From the NCBI GenBank assembly GCA_034231615.1, contig CM067317.1, forward strand, positions 43,161,531 through 43,225,530: DNA of 64,000 nucleotides, read 5' to 3'. Source of the DNA: Meghimatium bilineatum (lineage: Eukaryota; Mollusca; Gastropoda; Stylommatophora; Philomycidae). The first letter of the stretch is position 1, and each line of letters begins with the position of its first letter. A program made the position numbers and the translations under genes. Shown one piece after another: positions 42,933-53,335 of this stretch. The notes beneath the pieces were generated by a model. The model made no database searches. It was not told where the DNA came from and was given only the letters and a program-made list of their open reading frames with translations.

Positions 42933-43310
42933 TCTTCTTTACACATTTCTATGTTCCCTCTATTTGTAGGCCCCCCGCTCCTGCGTGCGCTATCTTTCTC
43001 TATCCTTTCCCCTTTTATCTCCCGTCCCCCACTAACCCCATCCTTGGTCATGCTATTTTGTGTCCCATGTCTTTAGTTTTGCATATTTCATCTTTTAGTA
43101 TTTCATAGTTTATACATATTGTACGCATCAATATGCATGTATTAGTATTGTGTTTTTCACTGGATTTGTCACTGATGATTTCCTGGTGAGAGATCATTCT
43201 CCCAGCCATTTTGGTTAAATTCGTTATGGTTTTGTTTTCCTAACTGTTTTTGTTGTCTTGATAAAGGTCCCAATTGGACCGACATGTTGACAATTGTATT
43301 TGTTCTTTGT

Positions 43311-44135
43311 TATATCTATGCATTGACCATGTTAGATATATCCTTGTGTGTGTTCCTAGAATACTTGTAATTGTATGTATGTTCGTATATATATTGTTAT
43401 GCTTTTGCATATGTATATATTTATATATCCACATTTGTATATATGTCTATATATATATATATATAATGTTGTGTGTGCAGTAACCTATATACATGTATGT
43501 GTCTGTATTCCTATGTATGCTGTGATATCAGTATATACTTTTATATATGTCTAGATATTTGTATCTATATGTGCTTATATTTATAGTTATTTATGATTAT
43601 CAAATAGAATGTATACATATTTGTATTTGGATGTTTATATATTTCATTATCTATCCTGTACTGTCAAATGCTATTCCTCTTTACACATTTCTATGTTCCC
43701 TCTATTTGTATCCCCTCCCCCTCCCCGCCACGGCTCCTGCGTGCACTATCTTTCTCTATCCTTTCCCCTTTTATCTCCCATCTCCCACTAACCCCCCCCC
43801 CCCTAATCTTGGCAATGCTATTTGGTGTCCCCTTTCTTTAGTTTTGCATCTTTCATCTTTTAGTAATTAATAATTTATATATATTGAACGCATCAATATG
43901 CATTTATTAATATTGTGTTGCGCTGGATTCGTCACTGGGTGATGATTTCCTGGTGAGAGAAATCATTCTCCCAGCCATTTTGGTTAAATTCGTTATTTTT
44001 TTGCTTTCTTAACTGTTTTTGTTGTCTTGATAAAGGTCCCAATTGGACTGACATGTTGACAATTGTATTTGCTCTTTGTTTTATTTGATATTTTCTAAAT
44101 TTTATTATTTTATATTGAGTTTTCTTCAGTAACCT
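43311..44135 (+). repeat. Third module copy lacking the 522-bp element (empty site)
   Basis: Collinear with the two complete modules but runs from CTGTCAAATGCTATTC directly into CTCTTTACACATTTCTATG. It has a single TCCTCTTTACACA (43675-43687) where the other modules have two flanking the element. It is more diverged (CATTTATTAATATTGTG, CGCTGG) than the first two are from each other. It ends in the hairpin motif and TTTATTATTTTATATTGAG, matching the outer edge of the inverted copy at 37662. Confidence 0.85.
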
Positions 44136-44174
44136 ATTTACCTTATTTGCATTTACCTTAAACAAATTACAAAC

Positions 44175-44470
44175 AAGCTAAAAATGAGAATTATGAAATG
44201 TTACATGTAATCTATATCAATGTATGGCCCAGAAACATGGACACTAAACAAACAATAAGACAAAATTTATGCTTTTGAGATGTGGATATATAGAAGAATT
44301 GGGAGAACATCATAAAAAGAGAAGAAAACAAACAAAGAGGATCTAACAATACTTAGAATGAAGGAGTTATTATTATAGAAAATAACGATCAGGCAAATAA
44401 AATATTTTGACACATTAAAAGACATGACACCTTCTTGAAGACCTTACTTGAGGGTAAAGTTGAAAGGAGG
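44175..44470 (+). pseudogene. LINE post-RT fragment
   Basis: Plus strand: KMRIMKCYM, stop, SISMYGPETWTLNKQ, then FEMWIYRRIGRTS and, after stops, TNKEDLTILRMK. Matches the CYxxxxLLYGCETWTL...FEMWxYRRI stretch of endonuclease-RT LINEs. Heavily decayed. Confidence 0.7.
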
Positions 44471-44474
44471 CTAA

Positions 44475-45298
44475 AGTTTAGTAGCCCTTGGTGCGGTAGA
44501 ATAGTTTAGTAGCCATTGGTGCAGTAGAATAGTTTTATAGCCCTTGGTACAGTAGAATAGTTTAGTAGCCCTTGGTACAGTAGAATAATTTTGTAGATTG
44601 TGGTACAGTAGAATAGTTTAGTAGCCATTTGTGCAGTAGAATAGTTTCATAGCCCTTGGTACAGTATAATAGTTTAGTAGCCATTGGTGCAGTAGAATAG
44701 TTTCATAGCCCTTGGTACAGTAGAATAGTTTAGTAGCCCTTGGTACAGTAGAATAGTTTAGTAGCCCTTGGTACAGTAGAATAGTTTCATAGACTTGGTA
44801 CAGTAGAATAGTTTAGTAGCCATTGGTGCAGTAGAATAGTTTCTTAGCCCTTGTACATTAGAATAATTTCATAGATTGTGGTACAGTAGAATAGTTTAGT
44901 AGTCCTTGGTACAGTAAAATAGTTTAGTAGCCATTGGTGCGGTAGAATAGTTTCATAGCCCTTGGTACAGTAGAATAATTTCGTAGATAGTGGTACAGTA
45001 GAATAGTTATGTAGCCATTGGTACAGTGGAATAGTTTAGTAGCCCTTGGTATGGTAGAATAGTTTAGTAGCCCTTGGTACAGTAGAATATTTTAGTAGCC
45101 CTTGGTACAGTAGAATAGTTTAGTAGCCCTTGGTACAGTAGAATAGTTTAGTAGCCCTTGGTACAGTAGAATAGTTTAGTAGCCCTTGGTACAGTAGAAT
45201 ATTTTAGTAGCCCTTGGTACAGTAGAATACTTTAGTAGCCCTTGGTACAGTAGAATAGTTTAGTAACCCTTGGTACAGTAGTATACAGTAGTATAGTT
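44475..45298. repeat. 28-bp minisatellite, about 29 copies
   Basis: Unit GTAGCCCTTGGTACAGTAGA + ATAGTTTA. Variants (CCATTGGTGCAG, TTTCATAG, GATTGTGGTACAG) are interspersed and the 3' half is the most uniform. Lies in the FOXRED1-like intron just 280 bp downstream of an exon. Confidence 0.97.
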
Positions 45299-45578
45299 TG
45301 TAAAACATACAGTGTTGTCTGGGTATTCATATTTTTTAGTAATTTCCACTCACATTCAGTTTTACTAAATGCCACAAGAAGTGGCTTCAATTTTTTACTA
45401 AAAGCCACCAGAAAATGACTTTCAGTTGTCCTGTGTTTACCACTTCAAGTGGCTGTAAATAGTAAACTTTCAGACAAGAAGAAGCAGCACATATAGATTG
45501 AGTTTTAGCATGTGTATATTAAGAGTAAACACATTTACAACAAGAATACAAGTGGACAATAAATAATGAAACACATAC

Positions 45579-45683
45579 ATTTGATGATTGGAAACATGGT
45601 ACAAGATTTGTAAGAGCTGGCAACACATGTCGATCATAGAAGTTGAAATCTACATCAAAATTGGCAATAGGAGGTTCTGCAGC
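45579..45683 (-). pseudogene. FOXRED1: FOXRED1-like internal exon (35 codons)
   Basis: Exactly 105 bp between an acceptor (TTTATTCTATTTTAG) and a donor (AAT|GTATGT), both on the minus strand, phase 0 at each end. It encodes AAEPPIANFDVDFNFYDRHV then LPALTNLVPCFQSSN. The family counterpart is EEPDPANLEVDHDFF...VWPHLALRVPAFETL, the segment immediately before the Trp-Ala-Gly-Tyr of the terminal exon. The frame is intact in this exon. Too short and divergent to find by length alone; the splice sites and position between the two other exons make the call. Confidence 0.8.
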
Positions 45684-45711
45684 CTAAAATAGAATAAAAA
45701 TAAATAAGAAA

Positions 45712-45800
45712 TTTAGTCATCTGAATTTTGGTCATCAGAAATTTGCTAATCAGAAATTTGATAATGAGAATTTTGGTCATCAGAAAATCATGAGTATGAA
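45712..45800. repeat. Short ~17-bp degenerate repeat
   Basis: TTTGGTCATCAGAAATTTG-type units, four to five, in the intron between the two upstream FOXRED1-like exons. Confidence 0.6.
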
Positions 45801-45900
45801 ATGTGCACATATATTGTATATTCGAAAAGAATCGATGGTAAGAGAACTTTTTAATCAATATTATTGGGCAAAAATAAACTACACATACAATTAAAACCTA

Positions 45901-46320
45901 GAACACCGCTAAAGTCGGATACCTAGCACCCTGCTTAGGTCTGAATTGTTGCACCCTGCTTTAGTCTGAAATGTAGCACCATGCTTAGGTCTGAAATGTA
46001 GCACCCTGCTAAAGTCTGAAACATAGCACCTTGCTAAAATCTGAATTGTTGCACCCTGCTAAAAAGTCTGAATTGTTGCAACCTGCTAAAAAGTCTGAAA
46101 TGTAGCACATGCTAAAGTCTGAAATGTAGCACCCTGTTAAAGTCTGAAACATAGCACCTTGCTAACATCTGAAATGTTGTACCTTGCTAAAAAGTATGAA
46201 ATGTAGCACCCTGCTAAAAATTCTGAAATGTAGCACCCTGCTAAAGTCTGAAACCTAGCACCCTGTGAAAGTTTAATAATCTAGCACTGTGTTAAAATTT
46301 AAAATATAACCATCTACTAC
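45901..46320. repeat. ~25-bp minisatellite, about 16 copies, in a FOXRED1-like intron
   Basis: Unit TAGCACCCTGCTAAAGTCTG + AAATG, with indels of A in the GCTAAAAAGT variant. Occupies more than half of the 790-bp intron 45684-46473. Confidence 0.95.
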
Positions 46321-46473
46321 AGTTTAAAATCTTGCTCTCTAGCAATAACATGACTTTCTGGCACATCTTTCTGACAGAAAAATCTCTAAGTCTGTAACAT
46401 ATATAATATTTATCTAGAATAAAACAATGAGAAAACTCAAATACATAATTAAAATGTGTGAATTTGACAATAC

Positions 46474-46611
46474 CTCAGTCGCAGGTAAACTGTCACAAAT
46501 GTAGTGCCCACTGAAACCTTCCCGTCGGAAAACAATCCTGAGGAGTCTATAACAAATGGACAGTCCAGAGTTGGTCCACTGGGACAGTGAGTCACATAAA
46601 CGTAATGTTTT
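46474..46611 (-). pseudogene. FOXRED1: FOXRED1-like internal exon with -1 frameshift
   Basis: Acceptor CTCATACAG and donor GAG|GTATTG on the minus strand. After one leading base it encodes KHYVYVTHCPSGPTLDCPFV, IDSSGLF; then a one-base shift is needed to continue FRREGFSGHYICDSLPATE. The family has RKRYVYVWHCPQGPG, DTSG, YFRREG and SPTE in this order. The exon is 138 bp where 139 would restore phase 0 with the next exon, so one base is missing in the TTTT before CCGACGG. It is either a real lesion or a homopolymer error. Further upstream exons were not found within the window. Confidence 0.85.
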
Positions 46612-46786
46612 CTGTATGAGATAAATGAGAGAAAATAAATTATATGACCTGAACACGAGCCTCATTACCAACAGTACATGAATTAACACGAGGATTGTTC
46701 AACTAGTGACCTGTATCAGTATTTTTGTAGCTGTTGGCACATGAAACATGGACAACTGATATGCACCAGGAGAGACTAAGCAGCTT

Positions 46787-46987
46787 TCAAATAATTGCTT
46801 ATACAAGTAAATTTTTTGGTTTAAGTAGGAAGCCAGAGGAAGAACGCGTGTGCAATAGTTGCTAGGCTATTTGGTGCCATTGAACGGACTGGTTCAATTC
46901 CCGTTAGTCTCAAGAATTTTATTTTTAAATTGTCTCACTGGCTTCCTACTTAAACAAAAAAATGTACTTGTATAAGCAATTATTTGA
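46787..46987. mobile_element. 201-bp near-perfect palindromic element
   Basis: The 50-bp arms (46787-46836 and 46938-46987) match as inverted copies with about three mismatches; both contain TTTAAGTAGGAAGCCAG and TTGCTTATACAAGTA. The ~100-bp centre is the 3' half of the 522-bp element's arm (B-box-like GGTTCAATTCCC at 46890). It lies upstream of the FOXRED1-like exon at 46474-46611. Confidence 0.85.
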
Positions 46988-47311
46988 AGCAAAATTGTAC
47001 TGTCTATATATGTTATTCATGTTTACAAGAAGACCTATCGGCCCTTGTATAACTAATACGGATATTAAATGTTATATGTTAGTTGTTACTGAGGATATTT
47101 CAACACCTGTACAGGATGTTTGTTGTTGTTGTAATAGTCCTTGTCTCGATTGGTCCGTTCGGGTGACTTTGAGTGCACACTTTGAATGTCTTGACAAAAT
47201 CGCATCTTTTTTTGGAGATGCGGTTAGTCAAGTACGGAAGAACGTGTGTGCTATAGTTGCTAGGCGATTTGGTGCCGTTGAACGGACTGGTTCCATTCCC
47301 GTTAGTCTCAA
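46988..47311 (+). mobile_element. Right half of the 522-bp element (spacer plus one arm)
   Basis: Matches the spacer and plus arm of 41320-41632, from TGTCTATATATGTTA through GGAGATGCGGTTAGTCAAGT to GTTAGTCTCAAG. Diverged: the B-box-like string is GGTTCCATTCCC, and GTCTTGACAAAATCGC replaces GGCTTGATGAAATCGC. It ends at the start of the 63-bp minisatellite. Confidence 0.8.
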
Positions 47312-47317
47312 GAATTC

Positions 47318-48160
47318 TTTAAACAGGGATATAGATAAATCTCAAAGTATAAAATATTAAAGATATTATACTTTTGTTATGTACGCAGGAATATAGATAG
47401 AAGAATGAAATACTAATGATATTATACTTTAAGTATTTAAGCAATAATATAGACAGAAGAATGAAAATATTAATGACATTTTACTTGAGTTATTTGACCA
47501 GGAATATAGATAAATCTCAAGAGAATGAAATACTAATGATATTTTGCTTGAGTTATTTAAGCAGAAATATAGATAAACCTCAGAGGAATGAAATACTAAT
47601 GACATTTTACTTTGATTATTTAACCAGAAATATAAATAAATCCCAGAAGAATGAAATACTAATGACTTTTTACTTTAACTATTTAACCAGGAATATAGAC
47701 TAATACCAGAAGAATGAAATACTAATGACATTTTAATTTGGTTATTTAAGCAGGAATATAGATAAATTAAATACTAATGACATTTTACTTTAGTTAATAA
47801 CGAATATAGATTAATCACAGAAGAATGAAATACAAATGGCATTTTACTTTGGTTATTTAAACAAGAATATAGATAAATGAAATACTAATGACATTTTATT
47901 TTAGTTAATACAAAAGGAATATAGACTAATCCCAGAAGAATGAAATACTAATGTCATTTTACTTTGGTTATTTATGCAGGAATAAAGATATTTCTCAGGA
48001 GAATGATATACTAATGACATTTTACTTTAGTTATTTAAGCAGGAATATAGAAAATCTTAGAAGAATGACATACTAATGACATTTTACTTCAGTTATTGAA
48101 ACAGAAATATAGTTAAATCACAGAAGAAAGAAATACTAATAATTTACTCTGGTTATTTAA
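47318..48160. repeat. 63-bp minisatellite, about 13 copies
   Basis: Units combine GAATGAAATACTAATGACAT, TTTACTTTAGTTATTTAAGC, AGGAATATAGATAAATCTCA and GAA; several copies are internally deleted. Each full unit contains a TTAA. A 95-codon plus-strand frame with a 21-residue period is an artefact of 63 = 3 x 21. Confidence 0.93.
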
Positions 48161-50330
48161 CTCATTGGAGACCGATCCACGATATATCAGCTCTATATAT
48201 TGGGTCTACAGGACCTTTCGCCACTTTAACGACTTCGATTTTAGATCGATCATATATTGATCAGTTATTTTTCATTTTGCCCAGTTCAAGTTTTTATGTT
48301 AACCTCTGAACATCCGGGAAAATTCACTTCCTTTAGAAAACTGAAGACGACTTGCATGGCTGTAAAAGAAACCATTTCTTTGACTGCCATACACTGTGTT
48401 TGTTATTTCTGAAATTCTGAAAAAAATGGCAACGCCCACTTCTTCTAGATACAGTGCAGAACAAGCTATAGTTATGTTTCAGAGCTTGCTAATTAGTGAA
48501 TCGGATAATGACGATTCCGATAGTGATTATAGGCCTAGAGTTGACTTGCCGAAAAGTAAGAAACCAAAACAAACTGGTATAGGTTTTATAAAAAATTTAG
48601 CAACTGCTTGCATCAGATCAAGGAATGTTCCTCTGAAGAAACATCTAACAGTAGTGATGAATTTACTGATTCAGAGGATTTAGCTGGTACTTCTAGGCCT
48701 ACTAATGCTACAAGTAGGCCTATGCATCAAACTTCCACAAATCAACAAGGTAGGCCTAGGACTGATGCTGTGTGGCGTGAAGCCCTAGAAGGAGAGAGTA
48801 TAGGAGTGTCTCACTTCAGACAGATACATTCTGGCAGCAAACTTGGCCTTCCTGACAATGCCTCACCTCTCCAGTATTTACTATCCTTGATGACAGAACC
48901 AATGATTGACAATCTAATAGCCAATGTAAATTCTTATGCCCAGCAGAAATTGAAAATGAATACACCTCGAAGGAAATATTCTACTTATTTGAAATGGATT
49001 CCGCTCGACCGAAATATTTTTATGAAGTTTCTTGCCATCCTGATAAACATGGGTTTGGACCCCAAACATTCTATAAAGGATTTGTAGTCCACAAAAACAC
49101 ACAGAAGAAGCCCCTGGTTTGGATAAATTTTCAACAGGACCAAATTCTTATTGATTTACCAATCAATGCTTCATGCGGCTAGAGCTGATGCACAGGGTAA
49201 ATGTAAAATACTGCCGTTCATAAATGAATTAGTTGCGAGCTTTCAGAATGCATTCTATTCTTCTGAAAACATATGTAAAGATGAGATGGTTATAGGTCAC
49301 AAGGGAAGATTTAGGCACAAGCAATATAATGCAAGCAAGTCAAACAAATACCATATAAAGTCATACGGACTCTGCAACTCCATCACCGGATATGTTTTCA
49401 ACCTGCTGGTATATTTTGGTGCGGACACAACATACAGGCTGGAAACTGACACAAAGTCTACCCAAGCTGTCAAAATCTTTGACAAATTACTAGAAGGCAT
49501 CACAGGACATCACCATTTGTTTGCTGACAGGTATTATTCTTCCTTTCCTCTTGTCCAGTTTCTGTGGCAGAGAAATCACCATTATACTGGAACTCTCAAT
49601 GTGAACAGATGAGGGTTTCCACCAGAAATAAAAAATAAGAAAATAGCTGTCAATCAACCAAAATGGTTCATAAATGATGAAGATCAAGATATGTGTGTCA
49701 GCTGGAGAGATAAAAAATCCAAAAAACCTTGCCAACTGGTAACAACATGTGGAAGCGCAACATGTGAAATTAGAATTGAGGGTAGGAGTGAAGTCCGGAA
49801 ACCATTACCCATTCATAATTACAATATGTCAATGAATGGATGTGATAGAGTGGATCAGATGATTTCATATTATGGAAACCACACAAGAAAAACAGTAAAG
49901 TGGTGAAAAAAGTTTTTTATGTGGGTGTTGAAGATATGCAACTCAACGCCTCCATTTGATACACGCTGAGCCGCCCTCACACCAAGAAGCCTATGCCCTT
50001 TTCAAACTTCAATGACATAATGATAGAGGAACTCTGTAGTTTATTTGAATTAGAGGCACCTAATAACATTGATGCTGCTTTATTGTCCGAGCCAGGAAGA
50101 AAGCCAGTAAATACAGAGCTTGAGAAGTATTAGGGGACCGTCCATCTCATTGACTTCGGTGGAAAAGACAGACAATGTGCTCACTGTGCTACTAAGCAAA
50201 TACAAAAGCGAAGTAGCTACTACTGCATAGGATACTCACATGAGCCACATCTGTGAGCTAAATCATGCTTTAGGGAATACCACACAAGATGAGCTCATTT
50301 GTAACAAATAAAAACTTGTAAATAATAAAG
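48157..50330 (+). pseudogene. Decayed piggyBac (PGBD-type) transposase
   Basis: The likely 5' target TTAA is at 48157-48160, followed by CTCATTGGAGACCGATCC. The coding region starts MATPTSSRYSAEQAIV (48426) with an acidic stretch (SESDNDDSDSDY). After a frameshift: HFRQIHSGSKLGLPDNASPL, then IPLDRNIFMKFLAILINMG; after another, KDEMVIGHKGRFRHKQYN (first catalytic Asp region), KSYGLCNSITGYVFNLLVYF, HHLFADRYYSSFPLVQFLW (second Asp), a stop at 49610, GCDRVDQMISYYGNHTRKT (third Asp) and, in a decayed C-terminus, QCAHCATKQI...YYC, the Cys-rich domain. All three catalytic Asp survive, but at least five lesions disable it. The 3' end and second TTAA were not located. Confidence 0.85.
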
Positions 50331-50335
50331 CTCTG

Positions 50336-51056
50336 ACTGTAAATATTTTCCTATTGTTATTGCTTCTGGTGTCATTCAGAAAAATGTACATAACTTTAAC
50401 ATTTATTGATATAAATTCATCAAATAAACTATAATGAAGAGAATTGGATATATTTGTGTGAATATTCTTGAAAAATTGATATCATCAATAACAAGTATGG
50501 ATACATTTGGGTAAGTCAAAATATTTATACTAATAAATTAACATTTTCATTTTCTTGTTTTGTGTCTTACTAACTCTAACCTTGTGAAGTAATCATATAT
50601 GATCAATGTACTTATATATTCATATTCTGTATCCATTCCCCTTTCCAATGATATATTACACATACACTATTTATCAATATTAGTATGTCAAGTGATACAA
50701 TGAAAAACACTTGTAGGGAAATTTTTCTACCCCTAAATATTTTCATATTTTTATTGCTTCTGGTGTCTATCAGAAAAATGTACATAACTTTAACATTTAT
50801 TGATAAAAATTCATCAAATAAAATGCATAATGAAGAGAATTTGATATACTTGTGTAAACATTCTTGAAAAATGGATATCATCAATGACAAGTATGGATAC
50901 ATTTGGGTAAGTCACAATATTTATACTAATAAATTAACATTTTCTTGTTTTGTGTTTTACTAACTCTAATCTTGTGAAGTAATTAAATATCATCTATGTA
51001 CTTATATATTCATATTCTGTATCAATTCCCCTTTCCAATGATATATTACACATAAA
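50336..51056 (+). repeat. ~394-bp tandem duplication
   Basis: Sequence from TTGCTTCTGGTGTC (50360) to TATATTACACAT recurs from 50755 with scattered changes. AT-rich and non-coding, just downstream of the piggyBac remains. Confidence 0.85.
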
Positions 51057-51774
51057 TAATAAATAAGACACTCTTCTCATTGACAAAAAATATGGTAATT
51101 AGTAATGTAAATCCATCTATTTTTACGACTATCAATCGAAAAATATTGCAACCTTAAAAACGACATTTGTAGCGACTGCTGCGATAAATCCGTTCAATCC
51201 AGACAATAATAAATTATAAATCTGTAACGTAGTTATGAAATAATGTACTTATGCAAAATATGAAGCTCAGTAATTATGGAGAAAATAGACAATATCGGTG
51301 GACAACTATTTATGAACGCACTATTTAAAAAACCATTTTTAAGAGAAATAAACTGTTGATGTGTCATCGAACTCAAAGACTGTTCAAAGGATCAAACTCA
51401 AAGACTTTTACGGTGCTAAGTGAACGACTTAATATTTTGACCACTCGATCGAAACTGAAACATATTTTTTTCTTTTTTTCTTACAAGCTAAAATAGAATT
51501 TTGAAGTAAATTGTGGGAGGGTCTTCTTTCGAGAGAAACTACTTCTACTTAATAATTAATTTTAATTTTAAGATGTTTCATAATAATGTGCCAAAAATGT
51601 GCTATTACCTAATCGCCAAATAATTGTGCTTAACAAGAAAAAGATGTGATTTTTTTAACGGTGCTGGCCATCAACTTTGGCACAGCAAAGGCACTTAAAC
51701 CAAATTTCAAAGTTTTCATTATTTTGATGGGCATTTTGATGCTCCTCAAGCCTTGATGCCCGGTGCGGCCACAC
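51057..51774. other. AT-rich, no recognised feature
   Basis: GTAGCGACTGCTGCGATAAA at 51170 is unusually GC-rich for the area, and CAAACTCAAAGACT is locally duplicated at 51370-51400. No coding signal. Confidence 0.4.
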
Positions 51775-52035
51775 CACCCTCTGTACACCACTGTCTCAAA
51801 CTTCTGTAGATTAACATGATGAAATCCAGAGTATGGAATACACTGTGTCATGGTTTACATCTTAGCTGTGCAGATGTCCTTTCAACCTAACATATCTTAA
51901 TTAACCATGGATTCTGAGCCACTTTGACCCTCTATGGTATGAGATGGTCAACCCCACTCAAAAACCTCCTTATTTATCTCTTTACAACATGCATAGCATG
52001 TAGCAGTTGTCCTATTCTTTGTTTTCCTTTCAGGC
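51775..52035 (-). mobile_element. Retroposon R1 copy
   Basis: Diverged but full-length order: TCTCAAACTTCTGTAGATTA, CATGATGAAATCCAGAGTAT, TGAGCCACTTTGACCCTCTA, GGTCAACCCCACTC, CTCCTTATTTATCTC and GTCCTATTCTTTG. Confidence 0.65.
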
Positions 52036-52217
52036 CCTGGTATTACACCCATGTATTTTACACCTATCACCAGAATGCACCACATGGAGGTGCTTTTTGA
52101 TGACTTGGCTATGTGCTAACTCAGAGAATGCATATGAGCAATGCAAAGGCATTCTCATTCCAACTCACTGGCTAAACACAGTCCTCATTCTTTTTGTCAA
52201 ATCTCCAGTCCTACTAG

Positions 52218-52395
52218 TGTTAACTTCTTCTTCTTCTTCTTCAGCGTTCATTCTCAAACTCCTGCTGGACTCTTTTGTAGCAGAACAATGGTCCTACAAG
52301 ATTTCCAGCAGGATGTAGCCCACAGAATGGAAATGCATTGTGTCGCCGTTTTAATTGCGCCAATAACCCGACACATCCGTCTTCTGCGGGACTAG
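52218..52395 (-). mobile_element. Retroposon R1, subfamily B
   Basis: Ends in (TTC)n with TCAGCGTTCATTCTCAAACT, then GCAGAACAATGGTCCTACAA, TTCCAGCAGGATGTAG, TGTGTCGCCGTTTTAATTGC and CCCGACACATCCGTCTTCTG. The same subfamily as 16533-16722. Confidence 0.75.
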
Positions 52396-53224
52396 TGTCA
52401 CAAGTGGCTGTACTTATGCTTGTCTCTATGACAACTCTTGTGTAAACACATCATTAACTTGGATGTCTCTGCTGTTAAATGTCTGCCGTCTAATGCATTT
52501 GTGATACTACCTTTAATTTTACTGTGTGCTCACTGTTTGTCTTGCATTTTCTTGAAAGGGACCTTATGGTTGAAATGTTGAAACCTGTCTTGTATACTAT
52601 TATCAGTATTTTTTTCACACCAGTATCAATTAGTCAGATAGTCTGTGCGTTCATTGTGAAGCTGATTGACCTTGCGTTTTACGTAAGTACTATTAGTATT
52701 ACTCATGCTACACTTTATACCGAATCCTCCCAATTGCATCCTATATGCATTATCGTTTGCAGTGCCCATATTTAAAAAGTACTTGCTAAACAATGTCAGA
52801 GTTTCTCTTGTCCATTCTCAACTCACAGAATACAGGTGCCTGTCTCATTACTAAGAGTATAAACTCTTTCTTAAGTAATATTTCCTCTAATGTTCGTAGG
52901 TGAGTGCTCATGCACATAATTAGAAGGTACCTCGCTTCTAATATGCACATAATTAGAAAATATCTCTATTTCCTCTAATATGCACAGGTGAGTAGCTATG
53001 CACATAATGAGAAGGTAGCTCTCACAAAATATATCACCTGCTGACATGAGAACAGGCAAATTATCTTTTTTTTTGTGGTCGCAGAAACTTTCACACAGAA
53101 ATAATCACTGATCAGAAATCTTCAGATTTGCTCACGAGAGAAGAAAATTATAGGAAACATTGTCCTTAAGTATTGCAAATTCTTAAATTCTTGCTTAGGT
53201 GTTCAATATTTTTTTCATCCATGT
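52396..53224. other. No gene; contains hairpin motif and a small repeat
   Basis: At 52545-52580, CTTGAAAGGGACCTTATGGT followed by TGAAATGTTGA resembles the dispersed hairpin. At 52890-53030 the string ATGCACATAATTAGAA recurs three times. No coding signal. Confidence 0.45.
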
Positions 53225-53335
53225 GATGTAAGGATCTGAAATGGATCAAATAATAGTAATACTGTGTCGTTATGCATGTCGTATGAGGTGACTAAGGAGA
53301 TTCCTATTTTTTAGGAGACTAAGGATGTTCCTCCT
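53225..53335 (+). mobile_element. Retroposon R1, 5' part, abutting the satellite
   Basis: GGATCAAATAATAGTAATAC, TATGCATGTCGTATGAGGTG and ACTAAGGAGATTCC match the R1 5' region. GGAGACTAAGGATGTTCC then runs straight into the first satellite unit. Confidence 0.6.

Larger units (their letters stand above)
40752..43310 (+). repeat. Two tandem copies of a ~1.3-kb module
   Basis: 40752-42014 (1263 bp) and 42015-43310 (1296 bp) are near-identical; the size difference is mostly an extra (TA)n run at 42150-42190. Each holds an AT-rich leader, the 522-bp inverted-arm element, a CCCCCGCTCCTGCGTG-containing body and a final hairpin motif at GATAAAGGTCCCAATTGGAC. A truncated third copy follows, and an inverted copy lies at 37662-39090. 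Confidence 0.9.
32053..45578 (-). other. 13.5-kb intron of the FOXRED1-like gene
   Basis: Donor GTATGT at 45578-45573 and acceptor CAG at 32055-32053 on the minus strand, phase 0. It is almost entirely repeats: nested LINE fragments, a near-complete I-type LINE, the inverted/tandem module array and two minisatellites. I found no further FOXRED1 exon in it, and none is expected, because the flanking exons join directly in the family alignment. Confidence 0.75.

Noticed and set aside
47416-47703. 95-codon frame with a 21-residue period (LSYLTRNIDKSQ)
   Set aside because: 63-bp minisatellite; other copies of the unit carry indels that break the frame.
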